From positions 5,622,571-5,686,570 of the forward strand of contig JAWNGF010000003.1 in the NCBI GenBank assembly GCA_037039685.1: DNA of 64,000 nt, in the 5' to 3' direction. Positions 8,394-17,991 of the stretch are shown in pieces; the first letter of the stretch is position 1, and every line of letters begins with the position of its first letter. Source of the DNA: Ceratobasidium sp. AG-K (Eukaryota; Basidiomycota; Agaricomycetes; Cantharellales; Ceratobasidiaceae). The notes beneath the pieces were generated by a model, which made no database searches, was not told the origin of the DNA, and saw only the letters and a list, made by a program, of their open reading frames with translations. A program made the translations under genes and the position numbers.

Positions 8394-11300
8394 AACGAAC
8401 CAGTAATGGAAACAATGTACCTTAGAGCTACTAGCGAATCGACAATTGTTTACACAAATATTACTGGAATCACGGAACCCATCGCTACTCTCATCGACTC
8501 AGGAGCATCAAGAAACTTTGTCGACATCACTTGGGCACGAAGAAACAAAGTGGACCTAATTGAACTACCAACACCCAGGAAAATCATTGGAATCCAAGGG
8601 AAGGAACTGTCACATCAAATCCGATTCAAAGCAAATCTGGAATTTGAGTTACATGGAAAAAACTTCAAGCAAAACTTCTTCGCCATGCCTACTGGAGATA
8701 CACACCTGATTCTAGGGTTAGAATGGCTAGAGGAAGCCAATCCAATAATCGATTGGCTATTGAAAGAAATTTCCTGGCGACCAGACAACATCCTTGGAAA
8801 AGCCGCAGAAATCGAAGACATACCCGAAGAATTCAAAGATTATGCAGAAGTCTTTAGTGAAGAAAAGTTTAAACGGATACCAGACCATCGTCCATACGAC
8901 TGTTACATTGATCTGGTGGAAGGAGCAGAACTTCCTAAACCGGCTAGGCCAATACCACTCTCACCCGCGGAATCCATAGCTCTCAGAAAGTACCTAGATG
9001 AGGAACTAGCAGCAGGCAAAATCCGACCGAGCAAGTCACCTGTAGCCGCAGCAACCTTCTTTGTCAAAAAGGGACAAGACCCAAAGGACCCGGAAAAACC
9101 TCCAGAACTCAGGTTGGTTCAACATTTCGGTCCAATCAACGAAATAACAAAAGACGATCGCTTCCCTATGCCACTGATGGAAGATCTCCTTGACAAGATC
9201 AAGGACGCAAAAATCTTTTCTAAAATAGACTTGCGTATGGGATTCAACAACATCCAAGTTAAAGAAGGAGACGAATGGAAAACAGCATTCCGAACCAAGG
9301 AAGGCCTATTCGAATATATTGTCATGCCCTTTGGACTGAAAAACGCACCGGCAACTTTCCAACGATATATGAATCATATTTTCCATGACCTGATTGACAT
9401 CTGTGTCATTGTCTACATCGATGACATATTAATTTTCTCCAAGGACCGAAGCCAGCACGTGGAGGATGTTCGAAAGGTACTCAAAATTCTGTTGGACAAC
9501 AACCTCTTTGCGAAACTCCCGAAATGCGAATTCTTCGTCAAGAAACTTGTCTACACAGGAATAAATATCAGCGAGGAAGGAATATCAATGCAAGAGGAAA
9601 AGGTCAAAGCAATCAAAGAATGGAAGGAACCAAGGACAGTCAAACAGGTCCAAGCCTTCCTAGGATTTGCAAACTTCTACAGGCGATTCGTACCAAACTT
9701 CAGCGGCCTAGCGAAACCCTTAACCATTCTAACAAGAAAGGACCAGAAATGGAAATGGGAAGTAGAACAACAAGAGGCCTTCGATAACCTGAAAGGGGAA
9801 ATATGCAAGGAACCATTACTGCGACACCCAGATCCAACAAAACCTTACATATTGGAAACCGACGCAAGCGGCGTTGCTATGGGATCAATACTCTCTCAAA
9901 GACAAGACGACGGTTACTTACATCCCATTGCTTTCCTTTCAAAATCCTTCAACGCTGCACAAATGAACTACGATGTTCACGATAAGGAGTTAATGGCAAT
10001 TGTGGAATCACTAAAACACTGGCAATTACATCTAGAAGGAACTAGAGAACCAGTAACTATCTACACCGACCACCGTAACCTGCAATACTGGAAGAAGGCA
10101 ACTACATTTAACCGACGTCACGCTCGATGGCATCAAATCCTGGCTTCCTACAACTTTGAGATAGTTTACCGTCCGGGGAACATGTCAACAAAGCCAGACC
10201 TACTATCCAGAAGAGCTGATCATAGCGAAATACCAACAGCAGAGCAAATCATGATCAAAGAGGAACAGTTCAAAGGATTCGCCGGAGAAGTCAAGACAGA
10301 CATCATTGCTGACATTAGGGAAGCACAAACCGAAGACGTGAGCATCAGGAAGATCATAAAATTGTGCAAAAACAAGGAGACCCTACCCAAATCCGTGCAA
10401 CAAGGAATTAGGAACTACAACTTTGAGGAAGACCTCCTCTGGATAGATGGGAGAATCTACGTGCCAGAAGACAAGGACACTTGGCTAAAGATACTCAGAT
10501 TACACCATGATTCACCAATAGCAGGACACCAGGGTCAAGCCCGAACGCTAGAGCTTATCTCAAGAAAATACTACTGGCCTGGACTTAAGGCAACAGTAAA
10601 CAAATACGTTGATTCTTGTGAACAGTGCCAAAGGGCAAAAGGAACAAAAACCCAAGTACCACTAAAAGCGCTCGAAATCCCGAACAGTCTGTGGGAGGAC
10701 ATTGCATACGATTTCATAGTAAAACTTCCAAAATCACAGGGCAATGACAGCATTCTAGTAGTAGTGGATCGGTTCTCCCGCATGGCACACTTCATAGCCT
10801 GTAAAGAATCAACAACTGCAGATCAACTTGCCGATCTTTTCCTGAAGAACATTTGGAGATTACACGGCTTCCCTCGAAGTACAGTTTCGGACAGAGGAAC
10901 AACTTTCAACAGCAAGTTCCTGAAGGCCCTCTACCAAAAAATCGGAACGACACCCACGTTCAGCACAGCATATCATCCACAAACAGACGGAATAACAGAA
11001 CGGATAAACCAGTGGATAGAAGCATGGCTTCGTACATTTGTTAACTACAGGCAGGATAACTGGACCGAACTGCTTCCTATTGCAGAATTCTGCTACAACA
11101 ACCAACGACATGGGATCACGGGAAAAACTCCATTCGAGATTGTGAACGGCAGGGAACCACTATGGAATGTTCTAAGAGAAGCTACTACGATTCCTGAAGC
11201 AAATAACAAAGCGAATAACTGGCAGGAAGTATGGGATGAAGCAAAAGCAGCTATGGAATGGCACAGAAGAAAGGACACAATGGAACACCAACCAAAATAC

Positions 11301-12245
11301 AAAGAGAACGACCTTGTCTGGCTTTTTGGACAAAACATAAAGACAAACCGTCCCAACAAAAAACTTGACAACAAGAAACACGGTCCCTTCAAAATCAAGA
11401 AAATCATATCAAGCCACGCCTACAAATTGGAGCTTCCAAAAACCATGAGAATACACCCTGTGTTCCACAGCGATCTTCTTAGTCCGTACAAAAAAGACGA
11501 GAACTTCCACAGAAACCAACCCCGACCACCGCCGATCACAACAGAAGAAGGAGAGGAAGAATACGAAGTGGAGAAAATTGTGGACTGGAAGGAAACAAAA
11601 GACGGGTTGTTCTACAGGGTCAGATGGAAGGGTTATGATGAAAAAGAAGATACGGAACAACGGGCAGAAGATTTCAGTCACCTCGGAGTAGTAATGAAGA
11701 AGTTCTTGAGGAATTTCCCAAACGCCCCAACACCATCAAACTACAAGACGAGAAGTATTAAAGGGAGGGCAGAGCGGGATGACAACGCAACTTGCAGAAC
11801 TTGCCCACTTTCCAACTCGCCCAACACACTCTACGCACTTAACCTTTTTTGCACAACATGCCCGCCGTCACCCGTGCCACGATTGCCAACAACCTTGTCC
11901 GCGTTCTCAACGGACCAGCCTTCCAGACGGCTCGCATCCTTGATTCGGGAGCAGCCCTCTACGTCTTCAAAAGGTCCCAGCAGAGTCCAGGGTGGCTCCA
12001 ATTCCGTGCCTCCGACGACGTCCTACACTCCGACCTTGGAGAATTCGAATGGGTCGGCAAAAAATGGCCAACACGCATGCAACTCCAATGAAAGGACATC
12101 TACGTATGCCGAGGATGTGCGGCTTTCCAGGTGTCCGAAGTCGTCCTGCTATCCATGCACAAGCTTGGGGTGGTCGAATGGGGACAAGAAGGAGCTTACA
12201 GCAGTGAATGGGTGCCAGGATACAAAGGTCGCCCGCCTACTCTAA
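8379..12245 (+). CDS. Gypsy element 2 Pol (protease-RT-RNase H-integrase-chromodomain)
   Basis: An open frame of 1,288 codons counted from 8379; that GTG is only a frame marker, since translation probably enters from gag by -1 frameshifting. Visible sites are the retropepsin core LIDSGAS (Asp about 40), RT catalytic YIDD (346-349), RNase H acidic residues D495, E537 and D564, an integrase HHCC zinc finger before the core, and catalytic D778, D838 and E874 (35 residues between the last two). A chromodomain at about 1060-1110 begins EYEVEKIVDW. Its usual W-E-P segment is altered to T-E-Q. The protein would mature into enzymes for cDNA synthesis and integration, and the chromodomain is known in this group to steer integration to modified chromatin. 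The C-terminal 140 codons overlap ORF3. No defect is visible. Confidence 0.95.
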   Translation: MCGETNEPVMETMYLRATSESTIVYTNITGITEPIATLIDSGASRNFVDITWARRNKVDLIELPTPRKIIGIQGKELSHQIRFKANLEFELHGKNFKQNFFAMPTGDTHLILGLEWLEEANPIIDWLLKEISWRPDNILGKAAEIEDIPEEFKDYAEVFSEEKFKRIPDHRPYDCYIDLVEGAELPKPARPIPLSPAESIALRKYLDEELAAGKIRPSKSPVAAATFFVKKGQDPKDPEKPPELRLVQHFGPINEITKDDRFPMPLMEDLLDKIKDAKIFSKIDLRMGFNNIQVKEGDEWKTAFRTKEGLFEYIVMPFGLKNAPATFQRYMNHIFHDLIDICVIVYIDDILIFSKDRSQHVEDVRKVLKILLDNNLFAKLPKCEFFVKKLVYTGINISEEGISMQEEKVKAIKEWKEPRTVKQVQAFLGFANFYRRFVPNFSGLAKPLTILTRKDQKWKWEVEQQEAFDNLKGEICKEPLLRHPDPTKPYILETDASGVAMGSILSQRQDDGYLHPIAFLSKSFNAAQMNYDVHDKELMAIVESLKHWQLHLEGTREPVTIYTDHRNLQYWKKATTFNRRHARWHQILASYNFEIVYRPGNMSTKPDLLSRRADHSEIPTAEQIMIKEEQFKGFAGEVKTDIIADIREAQTEDVSIRKIIKLCKNKETLPKSVQQGIRNYNFEEDLLWIDGRIYVPEDKDTWLKILRLHHDSPIAGHQGQARTLELISRKYYWPGLKATVNKYVDSCEQCQRAKGTKTQVPLKALEIPNSLWEDIAYDFIVKLPKSQGNDSILVVVDRFSRMAHFIACKESTTADQLADLFLKNIWRLHGFPRSTVSDRGTTFNSKFLKALYQKIGTTPTFSTAYHPQTDGITERINQWIEAWLRTFVNYRQDNWTELLPIAEFCYNNQRHGITGKTPFEIVNGREPLWNVLREATTIPEANNKANNWQEVWDEAKAAMEWHRRKDTMEHQPKYKENDLVWLFGQNIKTNRPNKKLDNKKHGPFKIKKIISSHAYKLELPKTMRIHPVFHSDLLSPYKKDENFHRNQPRPPPITTEEGEEEYEVEKIVDWKETKDGLFYRVRWKGYDEKEDTEQRAEDFSHLGVVMKKFLRNFPNAPTPSNYKTRSIKGRAERDDNATCRTCPLSNSPNTLYALNLFCTTCPPSPVPRLPTTLSAFSTDQPSRRLASLIREQPSTSSKGPSRVQGGSNSVPPTTSYTPTLENSNGSAKNGQHACNSNERTSTYAEDVRLSRCPKSSCYPCTSLGWSNGDKKELTAVNGCQDTKVARLL

Positions 12246-12622
12246 GGCCTCGATGGAATGATGCATGGGACAAGAACTTCGAGGCGGACTTGGCGGATTG
12301 GAGGATGGAGCGGGGACGATACCAGAGAGAGAAGTTTGAGTGGAAGCCATTCTGGTGGCAGGAGAAGGATGCGGACTTATCGGAATGGAAAGAGGCCGAG
12401 CCAGACGTACGACAATGGGACAAGGACCATGTGGAGGAGCAGGAGAGGGTCATGGACTGGTCCAAGGCGGACTGGACGGACGACAAAACCTGGGAGAGGT
12501 GGGAGGAGCACTGTGACGAACCAGGTAACACTGTGTTCAACCCCATCGATCTCACGGAGGAAGAAGAGGACGAGGTTGACTCCCTGGTCGAGAAGGTCGA
12601 GAAGGACTGCTGGGTGCAGTAA
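11858..12622 (+). CDS. ORF3 of gypsy element 2, unknown function (one internal TGA)
   Basis: This frame lies between the chromodomain and the 3' LTR. It starts at ATG 11858 and is open to TAA at 12620-12622, except for one TGA at 12089-12091. The joined frame is 254 codons. The first part contains ARILDSGAALYVFK. After the TGA comes a CxxC pair, then a long Trp-, Asp-, Glu- and Arg-rich region with repeated W-x(n)-W spacing, and an acidic tail. It overlaps the pol C-terminus in a different frame. Element 1 has the same frame. I do not recognise the family. Its place after pol is where env-like or accessory genes sit in some LTR elements, but no signal peptide or membrane segment is visible. 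Confidence 0.6.
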
Positions 12623-12654
12623 ATCGGTCCTTTCGGGTTCCCCTCAAGGACCTT

Positions 12655-12664
12655 AAGGGGGAAG
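12655..12664 (+). other. Polypurine tract of gypsy element 2
   Basis: AAGGGGGAAG lies three bases before the 3' LTR at 12668. This is the expected position for the primer of plus-strand cDNA synthesis. Confidence 0.75.
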
Positions 12665-12667
12665 TAA

Positions 12668-13116
12668 TGTCGTGAGCCATGCTCCCGCCATCGGACTCGT
12701 CTACGTCTCGTCCTTCCTCTTGTGTTTGTTCTTTGTTTTCTTTCTTGCCGCGTTGCCACCTTCTTGTGGTTATGTGTTACACTGTGTAACGCGGCTGTGC
12801 TTTATACAAGTCATGTCTGTTCATACAGCATGACTCACATGGACACTCCTGACTGGTTGACTGCTATGACTCTTGTGGCTGCGCCTTGTATGACTCGGCC
12901 ACTTTTTGAATATATATAGAGGACCAACAAGCCTGGCAACCCCAGCTTGTTTTGTCTCATCAAAACATCCCCTTTGAGTGACACTCAGAACCACTCCTAC
13001 CCTCAAGAGCCTACAGACGCTTAAGTGTGTTGCGGTTCAAGAGGTCACTTAGGTCTTAGTGCCGTCCACTCTCCATCGCGGCTTGTCTCATAGCCACCAA
13101 GAAGAAGCTTACGACA
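12668..13116 (+). repeat. 3' LTR of gypsy element 2
   Basis: 449 bp, identical to 5901-6349 apart from A at 12959 (G at 6192) and G at 13019 (A at 6252). Both differences are CG versus CA. It would supply the polyadenylation region of the element transcript. It is followed directly by the right target-site duplication and the rest of element 1's LTR. Confidence 0.95.
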
Positions 13117-13366
13117 GCACAGTGGCCGAGTCATACAAGGCGCAGCCACACGAGTCATACATAACAGCCAGTCAGGAGAGTCCATATGAGTCATGCTGTA
13201 TGAACAGACATGACTCGTACCAAGCACAGCCGTGTTACACAATGTAACAGGAAAACCACAAGAAGGTGGCAACGCGGCGGGAAAAGAGAAACAAAACATA
13301 GTAAACACAGCCACAAGATAGGAGGAGGCGCAGACGAGTCCGATGGAGTGAGCAAGGCTCACGACA
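13117..13366 (-). repeat. 5' LTR of gypsy element 1, U3-side part, with right target-site duplication of element 2
   Basis: Read on the minus strand from 13366 it begins TGTCGTGAGC and follows the U3 of the family with several substitutions, ending at the insertion point of element 2. The five bases GCACA at 13117-13121 duplicate ACACA at 5896-5900. With 5688-5900 it makes one LTR of about 458 bp. The sequence right after it (ACAAT at 13367-13371) would be the target-site duplication of element 1. Confidence 0.92.
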
Positions 13367-13417
13367 ACAATCACGTGATGCGCATATATCTACGTATAAG
13401 ACTGTATATATTCAACA
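13367..13417 (-). repeat. 3' LTR of the copia element, first 51 bp
   Basis: These 51 bases are identical to 17941-17991 in the copia 5' LTR. On the minus strand the LTR starts TGTTGAATATAT at 13417 and is cut off at 13367 by gypsy element 1. The rest must lie left of the window. The purine-rich GAGTGGGCA just before it on the minus strand is the likely polypurine tract. Confidence 0.92.
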
Positions 13418-13451
13418 TGCCCACTCAGGATTAGACAAAAAATGAAAAGAT

Positions 13452-16400
13452 TTAAAACATTCCCATCCCAGTCATGAAACCGGGGAATTTGATGCGTCCG
13501 AGTGGTTTGGTAAGCGCATTGGCGACCTGTTGGTTGGTCGGAATAAATTGAAGGTCGACTTCGTGAAGTGCGACTACTTCTTGAATAAAATGATGCTTTA
13601 CTCGAATGTGTTTTGTATTTTGATGATTGACCGGGTTCTTGGCTAATGCGATACTCAATTGATTGTCGGTAAGCAAGGTTGTCGGACCTTTCAATAAAAA
13701 TCCAAGTTCGTCAAGGAATTGACAAAGCCAAATTAATTGGCGGGCGGCGCTCGCAGCGGCAACGTATTCGGCTTCGGTACTTGATAAGGAAATTGTCGGC
13801 TGCTTACGTGATGACCAAGCAATGCTCCCTCCGGCTCATTGGAAGATCCAACCGGTAGTCGATCGACTTGTATTAGGATCGCCAGCGTAGTCGGAATCAA
13901 CATACCCGATTGGGTCTGACGATTTGGATCGTTCGAACACAATCCCGAGTGCCTTCGTGCCTTGTAGGTATTGTAAAACCCGCTTGAATGCTGACCAATG
14001 CTTGTCGCCAGGATTAGCGGCGTGTTGGGCAAGCAATCCGGTCGCAAAAGCGATGTCGGGACGGGTCAAAATCATTGCATACATAAGCGATCTGATTCCA
14101 CGCTGATAAAGCGTTCGATTGACGGTCGGAGTATTGAGTTTGGGCAGGTTTGGCAACTCTGCCATTGGCATGTCCCATGGTTTGGCCTCGGTCATGCTGA
14201 ATCGAGCTAGTATATTGCTAATATATCGCTTTTGACAAATCTTGAGTGAACCGGCCTCGCGATTTCACTCGATTTCGACCCCTACGAACATGCGTGCCTT
14301 GCCTAGATCGACAATATCGAAAGATTCGCGCATTTTCGATTTAATTTCCTCCAGAAATGAAAGAGGTTTGCCGGCTAGGAGCATGTCGTCCACATGAGCT
14401 AAAATTATTGCCAACTTATTGCCATCGCGTTGAATGAACACCGCATGATCGCTTTCGGTCCTCGTGAATCCGATCGCCTCAAGAACCTCTTTGAGTCGAA
14501 GGTAAAACGCTCGGGCGGCTTGTTTCAGACCGTATAACGCTTTGACAAGTTGCCAGACATGATTGCCTTTGGCAAGGCCCTCGGGTTGCTCCATGTAGAG
14601 CTCCTCCTCGACGACGCCATGCAGGAACGCGGTCTTGATGTCGAGCTGAAGTAATTCAAGGTCTTCGCTCGCGACAATGCTGAAAAGTACCCTATATGCG
14701 TCCGATGCGGCAACAGGCGACGATATTTCGACATAATTGACACCTGGGGCTTGGAGAAACCCTTTGGCGACAAGTCGAGCTTTGTACTTGAGGATTTCGC
14801 CATCGACGTCGCGCTTGTATGCGTACACCCATCGACATTTGATGACCCGCTTGTGGGTCGGCCTATTGGCCGGTTTCCAAACTTTATGCTCGGTGATCGA
14901 TTTAATTTCTTCGATCATAGCTTTGAGCCATAGATTGGCATCTGGCCTTGCCATTGCTTCTGCGTATGTGTCGGGTGGATGCTCAATTAACGCATTTAGA
15001 GCGCTCTCGGTCATTGGCTTATCGGCTTGCGTGGCAGTTTCGTTCTGCGCGCCCACTTGAGCTCCGTATCATACTGGCGGTCTCGTAACTCGACCTGATT
15101 GACGTGGAGGTTCGGGCTGAACAACTGGCGGCTCTGGATCGACTGGCTCTGGCTCAATTTGCAGCTCGATATTGGACTCGGACTTGGGCTCTTCTGGCTC
15201 GGACTCGGACTTGGACTCTTGCTGGCGCTCTGACTTGTGGCTTTCTGGCTCTGGCTCAGCAGCGGTCTCAGGCGACGGCTCGGGGTGCTCCTGGTCGCCC
15301 ACTTTCTCGGGGAACTCGTCCTCGAAGTCCTCGATTACTACTCGCTGTCAGGTCTCGCCTCCTTCATTGAATACAACGTCACGTGACGTGATTACGCGAC
15401 CAATCGGGCGCTGGATGAGTATGTGCGCCTTGCGACCTGGAGCGAATCCAAGGTAAGTGCATTCAAGCGAATGTGCCTGCAGCTTCGTGCGTTGACCATC
15501 AGGTACTCGAGCCCATGCCTTGCATCCAAAGGTTCGGAGCCGGGATACGTCGGGTAATTTGCCTGTAAAAATTTCGTCCGGGGTTTTACTGTCGAGTGCC
15601 CGTTTTGGCGTTACATTCCAGATGTATGCGGCGTGGATGATCGCAAGCCCCCAGTATTTGTTGGGTAAGTCTGCGTCCGCTCGCATCGCTTGCTGACTGT
15701 TGTTTAATGTGCGAATTGCTCGCTCTGCAATGCCGTTGCTTGCCAAGGAGTCCGCCTTGGTCTTCTGGTGCTCGATCCCTTGCAATTTCAGCCAGGTTTC
15801 AAAGGCGTTTGATGCGTATTCGCCTCCGCCGTCGGTCCGTAAGTGTTTGATTTGCTTGCCCGTTTGATTCTCCACTGACGCTTTTAGCTCTTGGAAGTGC
15901 TTTGCGTACTCGTTCTTGTGCTTAAGTAAGTGAACGAATATCTTGTGGGACTTATTGTCGATAGTGACAGCAAAGTACTGATAGCCTTGAATCGCCTGAA
16001 CGGGTGTCGGGCCGTGTAGGTCGCTATGGAGCAGCTCAAGTACGTCGGACGCTCGATTAGTTGATGTCGGAAACGGGGCGCGAGTTTGTTTGCCTTTAAG
16101 ACACGGCTCGCATGTTGGTTTTGGAGGTAAGCAACTGCCTACAATATCCATTCCTTGAACGGCGCCCTTTTTGACCATATCCAGGACGTATTTGTAGTTT
16201 ATGTGTCCTAGACGACGGTGCCAGGTATATAAAACGGCTCGAGCGATGTGACTGGCCGTATATGCGATGAATTCGCTTGCTTCTAGGTCGTCCTCGTCGT
16301 TTAGGCTTTTTGGTTTGATCGTAGCAACGTAGGCGGTAGGTTCTGCGTGTTTAACACGCGCATTTAGTCGGTATAGTTGGACTCCTAACTCGCGTGCGTA

Positions 16401-17777
16401 GCCAATCTCAGGTCCACGGCCCTTATTCTTGAGCAGCCTCGCATTGTCGTCGCCAAACATAATGAAGGTGCCGCGTTTGGCAAGCTGTTTGACCGACATA
16501 AGACTGGCGTGCAGTCCAGGTACGTGCAGCACACTCTCGATTGCCATATCGGTCTCCTTATGAGCTCCGTTGCATAGCGTAAGCATCACTCGGCCGATTC
16601 CGGTCGCATTTGTCAGGTTTCCGTCGCCCACTTGAACTGGAATTGGTGGTACCAATGGCCGGTAAGTCGAAAACCATGCTCGATTTCGAGTCATATGTTT
16701 TGATGCACCAGAGTCGAGCAGCCATGTGTCTCTGGCTGACAGATCGTCCACGGCTGGCATTGCATATATTGATGGCATGTCCTTGGGTTCAGCAGGCGTC
16801 AGAGCCACTTTGGCCGACTCGGTTTTAGGTACGGAACTTGATTCGCTCGGTTTTGATTTGGTTGACTTAGCGGCTCGTCGCTTTTGGTGTGGTCCAGTCC
16901 CTTCCACTCCGCCTCCTTTAGCCCAGCATTCTTTTTTTGTGTGCCCGGGCTTGGCGCAATTATCGCATAGGGGACCCTTTGCCTTCTTCTTGCCTTTCGG
17001 GTCGCTCGGCTTCTTGGATTTGGGCTTTGAGGCTTGAGCATACATCGCCGTAAGTCCGCCTCCTTTCTTCCGTCGTTCCTCTTCAGCTAATGCCACTTTG
17101 ACAATGGTGTCGGGCGTAATGTAACCGTTCTGGCTGGACATCTGGATGACCGTGCTGACAATCGCATAGGACGGGGGGAGCGCATTCATGAAGACTTGCG
17201 CGAGCATAAGGTTGGTAACGTTTTCTCCGAGGGTTTTCATTTTGGACGCGGTCGATCGGATCTTGTTAAATGCAATAGATAAGTCCTCGTCTTCCTCGAT
17301 TTTTGCATTCATGAATTGCTGATAGTAAAAGGATAGAGATTGCATCCCTTTTCCTTCCCAGCACTCAATAATTTTTGTCCATGCCTCATGCGCCGATGTC
17401 GTCTCAATCACATTGGCCATTGCCCCATCTTCCATATTCAAGGTAATCTGAGCAAATGCGTCGTTGTCTCGTTTTTGCCATTTTTCAATCGCTGACTTAT
17501 TTTCCGACACTTTCGCAGAGTCTTTCTTATCAGTCTTGGTGAGCGGTTCAGGTGGTACTTCAGTGCCGTATGCGATCCTGAGCAGTCCTTGAATTTGTAG
17601 GACCGTCGTTTGGCGGAACTTCCACGAATCATAGTTGGATCCGTCGTCCTTCAAGAGGGGGATCTCGTAGGTTTTCTTGCTAAGGTAAGTGTTGGTCGAT
17701 GCCATTGTTGAGCTAGTAGCGTTTACAGCGCTAACTGGGTCCTCTTCTGCTTCACTTTTGACGCTACCAGGGCTCAT
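13452..17777 (-). pseudogene. Ty1/copia Gag-Pol polyprotein with four in-frame TGA stops
   Basis: A single frame of 1,442 codons runs from ATG 17777 to the stop at 13452-13454 with no frameshift. It is broken by TGA at 15348-15350, 15069-15071, 14265-14267 and 13836-13838. Order: UBN2-type Gag; CCHC knuckle CDNC-x4-H-x4-C near residue 271; protease WLLDSGAS near residue 355; GAG-pre-integrase zinc finger (HRRLGH, CEPC); integrase core with SDLHGP, RTDGGGE and NGIAERAIR; RT with ALYGLKQAARAFY and HVDDM instead of the usual YVDD; and copia-type RNase H with STEAEY, TDNQLSIALAKN and TKHIRVKHHFIQE. The integrase-before-RT order defines the copia superfamily. Gag, protease and integrase are still in the first open segment. 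Confidence 0.93.
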
Positions 17778-17781
17778 AACC
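17768..17781 (-). other. Copia primer-binding site matching an internal segment of initiator tRNA-Met
   Basis: On the minus strand GGTTATGAGCCCTG begins seven bases after the presumed LTR end. It is complementary to the anticodon stem-loop of eukaryotic initiator tRNA-Met. Copia of Drosophila and Ty5 of yeast are known to prime with an internal (half) initiator tRNA. The polyprotein ATG (17777-17775) lies inside the site. Confidence 0.75.
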
Positions 17782-17784
17782 TCT

Positions 17785-17991
17785 TGCGATTAGCGCAGTG
17801 CCGAGCTAGATAGTTTTGTATCTTCAGGAAATATAAGCGATAGAAAAGAAAAGTAAAAAACTAAACTATACCTCAGCTCGTGCTACTTGAGATTAGAGAA
17901 CTGAGGGTAAAACTTCCGCGAAGCGTGCGTTCATGTGGACACAATCACGTGATGCGCATATATCTACGTATAAGACTGTATATATTCAACA
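17785..17991 (-). repeat. 5' LTR of the copia element
   Basis: On the minus strand it begins TGTTGAATATAT at 17991 and ends with CGCA at 17785, just before the primer-binding site, giving about 207 bp. Only the first 51 bp can be compared with the truncated 3' LTR (13367-13417), and they are identical. The exact inner boundary is inferred from the CA end and the primer-site position. Confidence 0.8.

Larger units (their letters stand above)
5901..13116 (+). mobile_element. Ty3/gypsy chromovirus, element 2 (full-length, near-intact)
   Basis: A complete element of 7,216 bp: 5' LTR 5901-6349, primer-binding site 6352-6363, gag, pol, ORF3, polypurine tract 12655-12664, 3' LTR 12668-13116. Both LTRs are 449 bp, begin TGTCGTGAG and end CTTACGACA, and differ at only two positions (6192/12959 and 6252/13019). 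Gag and Pol are open along their full lengths; only ORF3 has an internal TGA. The integrase D,D35E motif and the C-terminal chromodomain place it among chromoviruses. It lies inside the 5' LTR of element 1, head to head with it. The low LTR divergence indicates a young insertion. Confidence 0.95.
1..13366 (-). mobile_element. Ty3/gypsy chromovirus, element 1 (partial, degenerate, interrupted by element 2)
   Basis: Minus-strand LTR retrotransposon whose 3' end lies beyond the left window edge. Reading leftwards it has a 5' LTR split in two (13366-13117 and 5900-5688), a primer-binding region, gag (5658-3661), pol (from 3658) and the start of ORF3 (179 to the edge). It is a sister copy of element 2, which sits inside its 5' LTR. 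It is inserted in the 3' LTR of a copia element: sequence from 13367 to 13417 matches the other copia LTR exactly and stops at the gypsy LTR end. Pol carries three in-frame stops and catalytic-site substitutions, so this copy is very probably not autonomous. The left target-site duplication cannot be checked in this window. Confidence 0.93.

Noticed and set aside
11900..11960. DSGA in ORF3 as a second retropepsin
   Set aside because: Only the tetrapeptide matches; no flap or second hydrophobic-Gly motif follows, and pol already has a protease.
12196..12759. Minus-strand 187-codon open frame near the 3' LTR of element 2
   Set aside because: Antisense to ORF3 and extending into the LTR; its Ser-rich content mirrors the Trp/Glu-rich sense strand.
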